From positions 62,001-126,000 of the forward strand of contig CANNZV010000937.1 in assembly GCA_947561585.1 (NCBI GenBank): a DNA stretch of 64,000 nucleotides, in the 5' to 3' direction. This document shows, piece by piece, positions 46,271-59,700 of the stretch (the stretch's first letter is position 1; each line of letters opens with the position of its first letter). This stretch comes from Caprella mutica (taxonomy: Eukaryota > Arthropoda > Malacostraca > Amphipoda > Caprellidae). A program made the position numbers and the translations under genes. The notes below the pieces were generated by a model that was given only the letters and a program-made list of their open reading frames with translations, searched no databases and was not told the DNA's origin.

Positions 46271-49200
46271 TTATAAAATGATTTCATTTTTGTAGCTGTG
46301 AGGCAAGTCCTTGTGAGGAAGAACGATGGAGTTCAGCACGATGACTTCCGAGGGCACGGAGACGTTACAACCTGAAGGAAAAAAGACGCTTTGATTGAAG
46401 TGAAAAAGGGGGAAGTTTGTATCTTGAAACAAGAAATACAGAGATGGTTGTAAATTGAGCATATCCAATAAGAATATTAGATTAGGTGTATTGAAACATG
46501 TTCGAATGGGATGGAACATGCTTGAAATGCGTCAGCGCGTGTTCAAACGCGTCAGCGCGTGTTCTAACGCGTCAGCGCATGTTCAAATGTGTCAGCGCAT
46601 GTTCAAACGCATCAGCGCATGTTCAAATGTGTCAGCGCATGTTCAAACGCGTCGGCGCATGATCAAACAAGTTAGCGTATGTTCAAAGTCTAAAAACTTT
46701 GGAAAGTGTTTAAAATCGTTGGAAAAGGTTTAAGAACGTTTGAAACGGTTTAAACAATGAGAAATGTTGAAAAGCGTTGGAAACAGTGAAAACACATTTG
46801 AAATGTTCAAGCACAGGAAAGCTCAAGCCCATACTATCGCCTATCATAGCTAGTTTGATTGAGCTACATAGACATTTTATAAATAAGACAACTGGATATT
46901 AAGAACAAAAAAAAATCAATAAGAACAGCTAGGCAATAAAAAACAAGGGACACATTTAAGGTTAATAAAATTTATGGTTAGTGTAAAGGACAAATAAATT
47001 TACTACAACAAACATAAAAATTAGCTACGTTACTAAGGTTAGTAACAGTAAAATATAGAAACAGAATTATTTACAACTATTAATACTAGCTACTTATTTT
47101 GAAGGTTAAAACGCCAATTCAATACAATTTACCCATTCATTGTCAAGATATTTCATAAAAGTCACCACCACAACTCTAGTGCTAATCGAAGAAGCTCACA
47201 TCAATCAAATACAAAAAGCAAGGAAGAAAAAGTTTAAACTCCCATAACAGACAAAAATGTCACCTTCATTCACAACACAATTGCATTCTTGACTGAGCCT
47301 TCCAAGTCTTTGAACGGAAGAACGATGGCGTTAAGAATGATCATCTCCGCAAGAACTCGCACATCGTTACCTGCGTTAGTATATTGACTAAGATGTTACT
47401 AACATTGAGCTATGCTACGACTCTGATCCTAATCAAACACCGAAACATTAACACCTAACAAATATACTGCTATGACTATTTTTTAATATATTATGCAAGA
47501 GGATACCATGAAACCTTCAATAAAAATAAAACAGAAGTTAGAATAATAAAGTTATAAATCATAGAACCTATGAAGATTTAAAATTAGCTAGAATTATATT
47601 TAGGCATGTATTGGTCATTAGTCCTATAATTTCTATCTGAAACGCACTAAAAAATATAAATATATTATTACCATTATTAATAACAATAATCAGTTATCCT
47701 ATTTCATTTACACATAAATCATGAAACCTCGATAATGGCCAAAATACGATGATTACAATCTGCTTCTTACACTTAAATAAAGGTATGTACTGACCTAGAA
47801 TAGTGATAGAGGGGTTGAGTTTTCCTTCGGCGTTGAAGAGGGGCACATTGTCCATCTTGGCAAAGGGTTTGTTAGGGTTGGGGTCACAGGGAGTACCTTC
47901 AACCCGACACCATTCACCAACTACAGAGTTCCACCCGATGATGCTAAGGGTAAGAAATTATATATCAAAAGGAGTCAGATAGTGATTAGGTATATATTTA
48001 CATAATATACATAATATCTCATAAATAGTTGGTTATATTTCATTTTATGAAACCATCATAGCATAAAATGATATGTTGTAGGATAAGTTGATATAATAAT
48101 TATAATATAGTTTTTCATATATGACTGAAGATGTGACTGGCAATTAGTAACTTACCTTATTTTCATATTTCTACAATATCTGATTAGCAATGTAACTTGC
48201 ATTTAAAAATACTTCAATTGACAACGTTATTTATTTATATATTATTTCACCTTTAGTTGATGATTACAACATACCTAAATCACAATTTCAAAACTTGAAT
48301 TGGCCTCAGCCTGATCATGAATTTGTTTTCCAAAGTTAGCATGAGTAAGCTATATACTCACGAGTACAGGACGCATGAGTGCTGTTGAATGACTGCATTA
48401 CCAAGTACAATGCTTTCCTTCACTCTTACTCCAGCTCCAATAGTAACATTCTTGCCGATGCTCACATTGGGGCCAAGCTGAAAAAAATAGTTAGTTAGTT
48501 ATTTAGTTAGTTGTATCCAGAATTCACTGCGGAAAAAAATATGCAACCATGAATATCTATTATTAAAACTTCCCTAATTCAAATTTTACACACATTAATA
48601 ATTTCATCGTGGTTTCTAAATTTCAACATTTTGAAATATACAAATATCCTGCAATATATATACAAAACAATATAAATGAACTTGTGCTGCTTTTGATTGC
48701 AAGTCTACAAGTAGCTATTTATTAAGTTACCTTAATATTGAAAAAAAAATTATAGTTCTTTTCATCGAAGCTACCTAACTACTATTTATTAAAAATGATA
48801 ACCAGTGGCCAATTTTTTCTCCTAGTGTTTGGAGTGAAGAATTGTGGTAGAGTTAGGAGCTTCACAACTATATTAATCATTGTGAGTACCTAATTCCTAC
48901 CTATATCTATAAGAAATAATAATAATATATAGTTACTGTATTCTTTAAAAAAATTTAATATCAAGCAAAGGTATATAAAAATAAGAAAATATCACCTTTG
49001 GTACCTAATTAGATAGCCATAGAAATCCAATTTTTATTTAACTGCTAATTCAAGGACCCTAACTGTTTGAATTATAAAACTGGGAGCTTACAGTAGCTGA
49101 GGGATGGATAGTAGCAGTAGGGTGAATAAAGACATCTCCAATTATCTTAGGAGATGAAGAAGATGATGCCAATCTATCCATTCTCTGGTGGTGTCTATAA

Positions 49201-50643
49201 AGCTTCAGGTAGTGTCTATTGGCATAAATCGCAGAACCGGCTGTCTTGATTTGAGACCACCATCTGACAAAGGAAACGTTTCTTTATATACCTACCATTA
49301 CATTACTAACATAAATACAGCAACTTTAAAATAAATTACACAAGACCTATAATTTGCCAAATCTGAAAAGTAGGAAGTAATGTGTACAGTTACTTATGAA
49401 ACTCACTCACCTATCTGTGCTGAAAACAAATGCTTCCCCAGTTCCAGCCAAGGGCTTCAAAACATCCAACTCCAGTTGAATGGCATCATCATTATCATAA
49501 TCGATATTTTCAAAGTCCTGCCTAGAGCTGTGTATAGTTTGGAGCATTTGGAATATCTTGGGAGAACAAATGTACACACCACAATTCACTAAAGTAGATA
49601 CAAAAGTTGCAGGCTTCTCCACATAATGCAGCACTTCATGAGTTTCTTTATTCTCGATGATGCAGCCATACATACTCGACTGCTGCCTGGTAGCTTCAGT
49701 CGCTAGCAAAGTAACCAATTTTTTGTCAGGTCTGCTCTCATGAAAACGAAGCATTTCTGTCAAAGGGAAATCACCACAAACATCTCCGTTTATAACAAAA
49801 AATGAGTCGGCACCACCTGCTTTGATTTGATCTCTGAAGTGATAAATGCCACCCGCAGTTCCGAGAGATGTGTACTCCTGGAGGTATCTGAAAGAAGATT
49901 TTATTATTATATATTTATTTAGTCTCAGCTCTTGGCCTATGGTAAGTTATGAATTATTAGTCAGTTTCACATATTTGTTTATAAAGAAAAAATGTTATAA
50001 TAATTTTATTTCTATTTAATTATCATTAGGTATCTAAGGTATATAGATTTTTCTTATATTACCAAAGATGTGATATAACTTGCCCTACATACAATTCTCA
50101 AACTCTTTACAATGGCAATAAATGTGTGCCTTTTCTCACCTGATTCTAATTTTATAAGTTGTGATCATCTCGGAAACAAATTGAGCCATTTGATTGGCTG
50201 GGAAGTAACCAATGAGAAGAATTTCTCTCATTCCGGAGATGCATGCCAATGCTTCGATGTGATGCTGAATTGTGGGAAGACCAGCAACAGGGAAAAGCGG
50301 CTTGGGAATCTCCAATGACAGAGGTCTGAACCTAGTTCCTGAGTGAAAATGTTTATTATAAAATTACATACATTTAATCAACAGCTAAGGTAAGTTCTTA
50401 ATTATCGGTCAGTTCAACATTTTCGAACACGTAAGAAAAAAATATGTAATCATTATTATTTAACTTTTATTTCGACTGGTATCCATGATACCTGCAGGTA
50501 TCATGGATACCAAGGATACCAATAATTAAGAACTTACCCTAGTAAAGATAAAAAATAATAAGCAAGTTTTAAAGCTATTATAAAATAAATCTGGCTGTAT
50601 TACCTTTTTGAGGACCTCCAATTAATATGACTGCTTTCAGCAT
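46271..50643 (-). CDS. GMPPA: Mannose-1-phosphate guanylyltransferase alpha (GDP-mannose pyrophosphorylase A)
   Basis: The alpha subunit acts as a regulatory partner of GMPPB, which makes GDP-mannose for cytosolic and ER glycosylation. Seven exons: 50643-50604, 50338-50140, 49887-49411, 49263-49092, 48477-48362, 47943-47795, 46371-46271; 417 residues against about 420 in vertebrates. The N-terminus [20 protein letters not shown] is the nucleotidyltransferase signature in its GMPPA form. [11 protein letters not shown] (metal and sugar-nucleotide region) and HYVEKP follow. The C-terminal half has hexapeptide left-handed beta-helix repeats ([17 protein letters not shown]). The end, [10 protein letters not shown]...NEIIL, matches the family. 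Exon 7 here is the canonical last exon; a second, equally long last exon lies at 47370-47270. Three introns carry family A elements. Confidence 0.96.
46517..46690. repeat. GMPPA: 20-bp minisatellite between the two GMPPA last exons
   Basis: About eight to nine copies of a unit like 'gcgtcagcgcatgttcaaac', alternating 'acgc' and 'atgt' junctions. An unrelated 'ggaaa..gtttaa' repetitive stretch follows to about 46790. Lies in the intron just upstream (in transcription) of the canonical last exon, about 150 nt from its acceptor. A plus-strand open frame across it is repeat-derived. Confidence 0.9.
47270..47370 (-). CDS. GMPPA: Alternative last exon of GMPPA (duplicated exon 7)
   Basis: Preceded by an acceptor (gcag) and in the same phase as the canonical exon 7, it is also exactly 101 nt and ends in its own TGA at the equivalent codon. 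It encodes [20 protein letters not shown] followed by [13 protein letters not shown]. By my count 19 of 33 residues match the canonical exon. The core ILN-IVLP-KDL and KN--L are kept, while the canonical GCNV, IVLPH and NEIIL become GNDV, IVLPF and NAIVL. Because it comes first in transcription order and has a stop, the two would be alternative terminal exons. Open frame and conserved core argue against a decayed copy. Confidence 0.8.
48080..48156. mobile_element. Short family A copy in GMPPA intron 5
   Basis: 'ggataagttgatataataat' joins directly to 'tttttcatatatgactgaag', 'atgtgactggcaattagtaa', 'cttacc'. Left arm and core are mostly deleted. Confidence 0.6.
49940..50085. mobile_element. 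Family A element in GMPPA intron 2
   Basis: 'ggtaagttatgaattattag', 'tcagtttcacatatttg'; right arm 'ttcttatattaccaaagatg', 'tgatataacttgccc', then TA. The right arm has lost its 'gaccgataattcg' block. Confidence 0.75.
50398..50539. mobile_element. Family A element in GMPPA intron 1
   Basis: Left arm 'taattatcggtcagttcaac' and 'attttcgaacacgtaag'; the core 'ggtatccatgatacctgcag' and its inverse are intact; the right end 'taattaagaacttaccc' directly follows the core, so most of the right arm is deleted. The host intron is 265 bp. Confidence 0.8.
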
Positions 50644-50814
50644 TTTGTACTAATTGCAGTCTTGCAGATTGATACTAGAAATGCTAATGTTAATAATGAA
50701 GATTGAAAAGTTAATTAATTTAAACTTGAAGAACACTGAAATTTTGAAAGAATTTGAATTAATTATATTGAAAAGGTGAAAGAATTTCTAAGGTTAGAGT
50801 TATTAATTTATAAA

Positions 50815-51200
50815 TTTAGTAAAGATTTAATTTCTGCTTCAGAACCAATGGCCATATCGCTGATGTCAAAACATATTAAATGCAAGGGACTGGAAGAAGA
50901 AGTCAGAAAGAAAAGTGGCTCAATGAATAAAGTCATGATTATGGATGCAGAAAAGCTACTTTGTGAATCCAGTCACTCACCATGAAGAAAATGGACACAA
51001 GCACTGTGGCTAATAGCCTAATAGAGGATTTCTTGGAGAACAGTTCACCAGTTCGTGCAATCTGGCCTGTCTGGGGCCCTGGACTACACTCATGGATGTT
51101 GGATGGATGAGGAAAAAGAAGTGATAGTAAATGAAGACTACAGCTTCGAGTTTACCTAAAACAAAAATTTAAGACCTCGTAGTTGAAGAACAATAGAACA
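50815..51200 (+). repeat. Dispersed repeat S2
   Basis: 'gatttaatttctgcttcaga', 'ccatatcgctgatgtcaaaa', 'gcaagggactggaag', 'gtggctcaatgaa' and 'gacctcgtagttgaag' in the S2 order; interrupted near 51015-51075 by a family E-like 'ggatttcttggagaac' segment. Confidence 0.75.
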
Positions 51201-51837
51201 TAACACTAGCAGTTCGCACAGTCACACTATCATCTTTAAGATGATAGTGTGACTGTGTGAACTGCTGCAGAATATGGGAGATATTTGGGATATTCTCTCC
51301 GAACCATTTTGAATTAATTCCTATATTTACATAAATTTAGCTACAAACACTTCTGAATTAATCGCTATATTTACATTAATTTTGCTACGAACAGAATAAG
51401 AGATCTCTACGAACACTTTTCCAGTTTCTGCAGACTGGTCATCTTATTCCTCTAAAACTGCAATTAGTGGTAAAAAATAATAATCATGGTAATTTGGTAA
51501 AGGAATAAAAAAGATAACACAATTAAACTTGTACATTAGTAACATTATTAACATTAATGTAAGCCATGTGCATGTATCTTATTTGAGAAATATCTTATTT
51601 TCTCCTATGCTTAGTATGCTACAAGCCTACAGCCTACAGGTAAGAATTTATTATTATTTGGTCATATTTGATAGAAATTTAGGGTTTTGGAGATAGCTGG
51701 AGAGACAAATGGAGTTTATTACTTTTTTCATCTTTGGAAGAATAATGTCAATCTGCAATCTGCAGTATATTGTACAATTTACAAACAGTACAATAATCAA
51801 TTTCTGTTCAAATAATTTATGATTCCTTCCTAGGGTC

Positions 51838-52045
51838 AAGCAGGTTAATTGCGGCCTCTAATAACAGAAACGTCATAGCTTCAAAACACTTGTTAAAAAC
51901 ATAAAGTAATAAATTATAGCACGCACCGCACTCATTTTGATAGCTATGCAACAATTCAATGTAATTTCAGTTCAGAATGTTTTAGAGACTCTTTTGAGGG
52001 ACACAATTAAAAATTAAAGGCCCGCTAATTTACCTGCGTGACCCT
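51838..52045. mobile_element. Family D miniature element
   Basis: 'gggtcaagcaggttaattgc' at the left, 'ctaatttacctgcgtgaccc' at the right, with TA at the right flank. Internal 'gatagctatgcaac' and 'gttttagagactctttt' match the copies in Vha16 intron 1 but inverted. Confidence 0.85.
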
Positions 52046-52961
52046 ATATTCACATATATTTTACTGCAAATTTTAGACTTTAAAGCATGAGTAAAAAGAG
52101 TGTTTCTTGGTGAATACCTTACACTCAGTTTACAGTTTCTTATGTCAGTCAGTCTGGGCCCTCTGCCCTCTGGGGAATGGAATATAGGACATTCTTTATC
52201 ATTTTCACTACAAACAATATTTAACCACTTACCTAGTTAGGTAGCATATTTATAAAATTCTAGTTTATACTCTTATACCAAAAGACATTCATTCTTAGAA
52301 AAAAGAAGACAGATTGAAAGATTTAAAAAAATTTCTTTGAAAATACTCTTCCAGTTTCTGCAGTCTGGAATTTTCAAACCTGACAGAGTATCTGTGACAG
52401 GAAATCTGACAGAACAACCAGTAAGTACCATTTCAGAATATTACGTGGCAAATCTTATACTAAGAAATATTCAGTAAACATTGAATTATTCCCATTTGAG
52501 TTTTGACAAACACAGCACCAGACAAGGACACACATACTCCTTGATGTTTGAGCAGCGACTGGTCAATTTTAAGGACAGCTGACGAAATCACGGAGGTCAA
52601 TGCGTGGCACTTTTCACAGTACAAATAAAATGACATCATCTCAAGCTAGTCACAAGTTTTCTTAATTAAAACAAATCTGCTATTCATGTTCACCTATATC
52701 TATTGAAGCTTGGCCATACAATCAATTAGATTAAATAAATAATAAAAAAAAACAGCTATTAATGAATCCTACAAAACTTACTAAATTCTCAGCAAAAATT
52801 AGGTCACAGGTAGATAAGATCCTGGAAATAGGGCAGGAATTTAAGACTACAGGATACCAATTAAAATCTACAAAAACTGTTAAAAAATGCAGAAGTATTA
52901 TCTTTTCAACCTATATTTATTTCACGAGAAAAAGCAGCACTTCTTTTACATTTCATTACTA

Positions 52962-53095
52962 GGATAAGTTACGAATTATCGGTCGGTTTCAAATCTTCAG
53001 TCCTACAAGAAAAAACGATATAGCAAGTTATTTTATTTAATTTGTATCCATCCAGCAGATATCATGGATACCAATAATAGTAAAACTTAAACTAG
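52962..53095. mobile_element. Truncated family A element
   Basis: Left arm intact ('ggataagttacgaattatcg', 'gtcggtttcaaatcttcag'), core present ('cagatatcatggatacca'), right arm missing. A solitary right arm ('acagataattcgtaac') lies at about 53400-53450. Confidence 0.75.
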
Positions 53096-53563
53096 ATGAC
53101 GTGAAATCGTAGAGCACATGCCTTCGCCACCGCATATAACTCTATTCAGGTTCACTCTAAATCTAATCTAATGGTTCCTTGATAATAACAGTCGTCCCGC
53201 AAAATTTGGTTGAACACTTGGAGTTATAAATGACCTGATCTCCCACAAAAGAATTAGTTGTTATTAATAATCCCACCAAATTTCAGGTAATTTGTTTCAA
53301 GACTTCTGAGTTCAGCGAATAACAAGAGGACAAACAAATAGAAATGTCTCCTAAAATATAACCTTCAGCTAACTGCGAGAGTATTAATTACTGTAATTAA
53401 TTTTCTTGTATGGCTGAAAATGGGGACCGACAGATAATTCGTAACTACCTAACTAAAATTCTATGGAAAATAATTGATGAGCTTTCTTCTAAATTATTTT
53501 TCGAATGTTTATAAAAACTTCCACAGTTCAAGAGGTTAATGAAATAAACTTAGTTTTTTAAAC

Positions 53564-53569
53564 TTTATT
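53564..53569 (-). terminator. Candidate ALDH polyadenylation signal
   Basis: 'tttatt' on the plus strand, AATAAA on the minus strand, 166 nt beyond the ALDH stop codon. Confidence 0.5.
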
Positions 53570-53734
53570 ATACGAATTAAGAATAGAAAACAAATTAAAG
53601 AATTGTATAAAACATTCTGTATATAAACTATGAAGCTATTAGAAACAAATCCAGAGTAACAATTATGATAATGCCTTCAACTCAACAAGTGTTATTTCTT
53701 AAGAAAATTACTATTGCAATAAAATTTTCACGAC

Positions 53735-56700
53735 TTAAGAATTCTTGGTAGGTATCTTGGTGATGACTGACTTGACTTCCAAGTAATTTCTGAGAGCGTA
53801 CTCAGAGTTCTCTCTGCCCTGACCAGACATCTTGAAGCCTCCGAAAGGTGTCTGTGCATTCAGAACATCGTAACAGTTGATCCTGTTGGTGAAAAAGCCA
53901 GTATTAGCTAAAAACACAGAATGTTCCCTTGCATATCTAATATATTAAAAGGATATTACAAAAAGAACGTTCAGTTTATATTAATATTTCAGATCTTTAA
54001 TGAGCTGAAATCTACAAAAAGTAAAACTCGTGTTTCTTAAGTAGCCATATTCTATTTTTTGGTACATACACTAACTAGAATTGAATAAAAGATTATTGAT
54101 AACTTCTCTTTTAAATCATTTCCAATAGTAACTAAAATATAGTACACCGAAAATGGAAGAGATCTTATCAAACAGAGTTCACTTTTTTGCTAATACAGTA
54201 GAACTCCTCTATAGTGAAATGATTAGGATGTAGCTACCCCGTATAGTGAACAAATTTTCTTAAGTCTGCAATGAATTGTCATCAGTTTTTAGAAAACTGA
54301 AGGCTATTTTATGGTAAACTAAAGAAAATTTGTTCACCATACTGGCTACATCCTAACTCCTTCACTATAGAGGAGTTCTACAGTACAACGATAATGTTTA
54401 GTATATTCTATTGCAAGAAGAGGAAGCTAATTCTTCTAAAAAGAAAGATCCTATCAAACAGAATTAATTCTTTACTAACTATTTCCCATCAAGGGAAATA
54501 CAAATTACCCCAGATTTATTAACTTACCAGACTGTACCAGCTCTCAGTCCCTGGGCGAAAAGGTTAGCCTTGTCCAGGTCCTTGGTGAAGACAGCAGCTG
54601 CCAGACCATACTGGGAGTCATTCGCCCTCTCGATAATCTCATCCACTTGACTGAACTTCAGGATCTGCATCACTGGTCCGAATATCTGGAGTGATCAAAA
54701 TAAAGAGGAGATAGCAACAAAACTTAACAAGGCTTTAAAGTTTAATGACATTATAGGGCAAGTTATGAATTATGGGTCAGTTTCACATTTTCGGTCATAT
54801 AAGAAAATAAAATTATTATTAAAATATATGTTAAATAATAATTAGTGTAAATTTTCTTGTATGATCGAAGATATGGAAATGACCTATAATTCGTAACTTA
54901 GTCTACAAGCGAGGGATACACTTATGTCCCAACATGATATAAACTGACTAGTGCAAGAATATTAAATAAAATGTTTACTGTTCTTCTATCTAGAATACAC
55001 ATCAATCAACTCCTTAGTCATCAGTACACTCACCTCCTCTCTGGAGATCCTCATGTTATCAGTAACGTCAGTGAAGATGGTTGGCTGCACGAAGTAGCCC
55101 TTATCTCCATGCCTGGCACCTCCTGTCACCAACTTGGCACCATCTTTCTTACCGCTGTCAATGAGTGACAGGATCTTGGTCATCTGCTCCTCGTCAACTT
55201 GGGGACCCTGGCAACAGAACAAAATTCAGTCAATTATTATAAGGAAATTAGCAATGAAGAGAAACAAAATAATACAGGGAATTACTTAACCCTAGCCATG
55301 TAATTATATGCTATTTTAGCATGCTAAGCATGGACTGCGACGGAAATTTCCGCTCTAGACCGCGAATTTGATGTTTTTTTTATAAACTTACTATTAACAA
55401 TGTGTTATTGTGACTAATAACTAATAAGATGCTTTCCAAACAAATGAATTTTAGGAGAGAGAGGATTAAATGAACTTCAAGAGTATTCAATTTTTTCATT
55501 TAATTTCTCAAAACTGAAAATTTTAATAGAGTAATCATCATAAAAATACTGTTATCAAATTAATGATAAATTAGTGATCTTTTCTAACATAACATGGTAA
55601 TTACCTCAGCTTTTTATTAATGACAATAGCTACCTAATGAATAAATCTATTTAAAATACAGTCATTCTAATTAAGTATAGCTGTTTTATTTAGCAATACA
55701 TTTTATTTTCATATTGAGAGTTTTTCCCATCAAGTAATTTGAAACTTGCGTCGTTACCAAACTGAGACCTAGCTATTGATAAGTTCTAAGTACCTGCTCC
55801 ACATTTTCGAATGGGTTGCCAACTACCCTCTTGTTTGCTCTCTCCACACTCCTCTCAACGAATTCGTCATAGATGGAGTCCTCCACGAAGGTACGACTGC
55901 CAGCACAGCAACACTGACCCTGGGAAAATATAAAGTAAATAAATTAGAATCTTATCAAAACAGAATATAGGCGAATTTCTCGAATGTTACAGTGGAACTC
56001 CCGAGTTATGAAGTACTGGTTCCTTCATGACTGAGAGCCACTTCATATCTCAGGTTCACTAAATACTTTTTTTATGATTAAAATCATAGAAAACTATCCT
56101 CATTGAGGGATAGCTATGACGCAATTATTTATGTAATCATTTTCAATAATTCCTAAATTACTCTAGTGCTTAAGAATTTTACTGTAGCTACAATAAAAAT
56201 AATACCCCAAGCAGAATCGGAAATTAATTGAATTTAAGAAGTAATCAACTCTACTTATACTCACTAGCTTATAAATCAAATTCAGGCAAATAAATAGATG
56301 GTATTCTTACCTGGTTGAAGAAGAGACCAAAGTGTGCCTGTTCAACTGCCCAGTCCATATCAGCATCTTTGAAGATGATGTTAGGACTCTTGCCTCCCAA
56401 TTCAAGAGTCACTCTTTTCAGGTTACTGGCACCAGCTGCATGTTGCACGAGCTGACCGATCTGGAAAAAAAAAGAGGCACATTGGTAACTAGTGTACAAC
56501 AACTAGGTTCAGTAACTGATATTAGGAGTCATTATTACCGAATGATTAGTTATGATTTCATCAAGATGTCGTTAATTAAACTTGAAGTTGATAACTACAG
56601 GTATCATTGATACCAATAGAAATAAAAAATCTTTGTGCTGATGATGAATGGAAATATTTCTATTTGAAAGCTTTGAACAAAAAAAAAACATTCAATGTCG

Positions 56701-59700
56701 AGTTTAATTAATAACCTCTGAATCTTTATAAATGGATAAATCTTTCCGTATGATTGTTTTCAATCATATTTAATAAGCAATTCTTATTTTTGAAACATTA
56801 TTTTCCAGAAGTAGGTACTCCTTACCTCAGTTGAGCCAGTGAAAGCCACCTTATCGACATTCATGTGGCTAGAGATGGCTGCACCGGCTGTATGGCCATA
56901 GCCAGGCAGGATGTTCACCACACCGGCAGGGAAGCCAGCCTCAGCAACAAGCTTGGCAACATAGAGGCCTGTGAGGGGAGTCTGCTCTGCTAACTTCATA
57001 ACTACAGTGTTACCTGAAAAACAAATGTGATTGTAGTTAGAAAATTAGAGATACAAAAATAATTGAGTCTGGAAAATTTAATTTCACTACCTACACCAAA
57101 TAATTTATATTCAATTGTTTAAATTTAATGTCTGAACAAACTAAAATAATATGATGGCTATCTATTAACATAAAATCATTAAACTATTAGCTAATTTTAG
57201 CTTATGATAGTTTAACAGGAGATTCCTTATTGTTCTACCCCTACATTATAATAAGCTTTACCAAATCCTTAAAATATTTTCCTTTTATCAGAAATAATAC
57301 TAGAGGAAGCATTTGGAATAGGTAGCGACCATATATACTGGAAACTATTACCAGATAATGCCTTTCCTGTGATAAAATATCTAGTTTTAGAGTAAGAAAG
57401 TAATGCAGTATTCTCTCCATGGTCCAAAAAATACATGAAGTTGAAATTTAATATGCTTTTGTATTAGGTCAGTTTTGTGGTAAAGCAAACACAGCAATTG
57501 TGTATGCATTACTATCATCACGAACCTATATGATTGTAAGTAAGTGACAGTCAAGTCAGTTACCGATTTGCTCTCGTGAGCTACACACCTATTCTCCTGT
57601 TCGTAGTTATTTGAGACCTTAACTTGCGAGCGTTCTAGAGGAGATATTATTTGTAATAACATGTGCTTGACCAATGAATATAATCTCTTTAAGTGTTAAT
57701 TACTTTACCATTATTACCCTTAAATACAGTTAAGCTTGGACCAGAGGCCTGAGGTCGGAACCATAGTGGCAAGGTGGTTCTAGGGCATGGTACCATGAGT
57801 ATTTAGTAGAAAGAGATTTATAAAGAGAAAGGAATCTGAAAATACCATAAGAGTAAGATCCTAATCACTTAAGAGCCCATACACTGAGACGTTATAGTGA
57901 AGTAAACTAACTACGTCACAGTTTAGAGTCTGATTGAATTGAAAAAATATGAATGACATAGCTTTCAACTTCAGTCATTAAGAATGTAAACTACTTAAAT
58001 TAATTACCTGTGGCAAGAGCTGGGCCAAGTTTCCAGGCTTGCATCAACAGTGGGAAGTTCCACGGGATGATCTGACCACAAACTCCAACTGGCTCTAATC
58101 TCGTGTAGGCGAAGTGTGGGCCGTCAGTGGCAATGGTGTTACCATGAATCTTGTCAGCATAGCCAGCAAAATAGCGCAGATTCTTGATGCTCAACTCAAG
58201 ATCGGCATTGAAGGCATCTTGGAAGGGCTTGCCGTTGTCCAAAGTTTCAAGACTGGCAAGGTAGTTCTTGTCCCTCTCCATCAAGTCTGCTAGTCTGTTG
58301 AGGAGGACACCCCTGTGGGACGCATCCATGGTGCGCCATTCACTATTCAGAGTGAAGGCTTTGCGAGCAGCGGACACAGCCTTCTCTACATCGGCCTGAA
58401 GTAACAAGGATCAATGTTTCATCTATGTAACAAATCACCTCATTACCTAGTTAAATGACCAAATATGACTATTCATGAGGCAAGGTTCAATCATATATCT
58501 ATGATCCACTTTCAGAAAAAAGTTAACAAAAAATGAATTTCTGAAGGTAAAGGGTAAATTAAGTTTCAAACTTTTCAATTAGTTACTGAAAACTTAAAAT
58601 TTAGTAGAGTAGCTACTCTTCATAAAAAAATACAATGTTCAATCAAATATTTCTTCAATCAGATTAAATTCACAATACTCTGCTTGAACAATAATGAAAT
58701 GTTGATGGACATGCATGTGCCAGATGGCACAAATGAGTGCCAGCTGCTTTCTGAATATACAATATATTCCAGGATAAAAGGTTTAGAAATACTGCATGAA
58801 GATTTGCAATCAAAAATATAAAGGGGTCAAGCAGATCATACCACTCTCTCTCACCTTATCAGCCTCCTCCACCATGCATATCTTTTCTCCAGTTGAAGGG
58901 TTGATAGTAGGGAACTGCTTGCCACTCTCAGAACGTACAAACTCATTGTTGATGAAAATCTGCAAGGAGGAGAGTATTCATCAGATGGGATATTTAACAC
59001 ATTAACAAACAGCTGTTTGACCCACCAGTGGTCACTAGTTCATATCTTTCAAACCTTCAAAGAGCTTATATGATAATTTTGAGATATGGTTTCATCTATT
59101 CATTAATATGAAAAGGAAATGTTTTAATTATAAATTGCATGTACAGAGCCACAGTTAACGTGTTGAGAAAAAGTAAGGAAATAATTGCCAGAAAGCTTAG
59201 GTGCTGTTATATCACCATCACCATTTCCGAGGTTAAAGAAATAATAGTTAGTTAATTAATTACAGAGAAAAGTGACACAGGCACTTTATATTAGATAGCT
59301 TAATGATAAGATAACAAATTGCAGCATTAGTAACATGAAAAATAGGAATAATTATTCTATTCCAACATAAGCTCTGCCATTTTTGATAGAAATTCTTTCC
59401 TTTTAACAAAAAAGGGCTAGAGGAAGCATTTGAAAAAAGCGTCTCATAGCCAGATAATGCATTTCCTGTGATAAAATATCTACTTTTTAGAGTTAAGATA
59501 TGATATAATATAAAGACGTCCAAATAAAAGAATCTACAATCAATATTAAAATTTGAAAAAAATAGTAAAAGTAAAAATAAAGGCTATGAAAAAATAAAAG
59601 TGGGTACTGAACTATACTTTTTACTAGAGACTTCTTATATTCTACCAGCCATACTATGATACCAGTAGAATCATGAAAAGGGAATTAAATACAAGGGACC

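Larger units (their letters stand above)
50644..53560. other. Repeat-filled interval between GMPPA and ALDH
   Basis: No gene seen. It contains, in order, an S2 repeat (50815-51200), a family E repeat (about 51230-51440), a family D element (51838-52045), a truncated family A element (52962-53095) and an S1-like fragment (about 53105-53345). It should include the GMPPA promoter on its left side. Confidence 0.65.

Noticed and set aside
46455..46733. 92-codon open frame with Ser/Ala/Cys repeats
   Set aside because: Follows the 20-bp minisatellite in the GMPPA terminal intron, on the opposite strand from the gene.
49407..49763. 118-codon frame as a separate small gene
   Set aside because: It is part of GMPPA exon 3, which begins upstream at 49887 and continues through it in the same frame.
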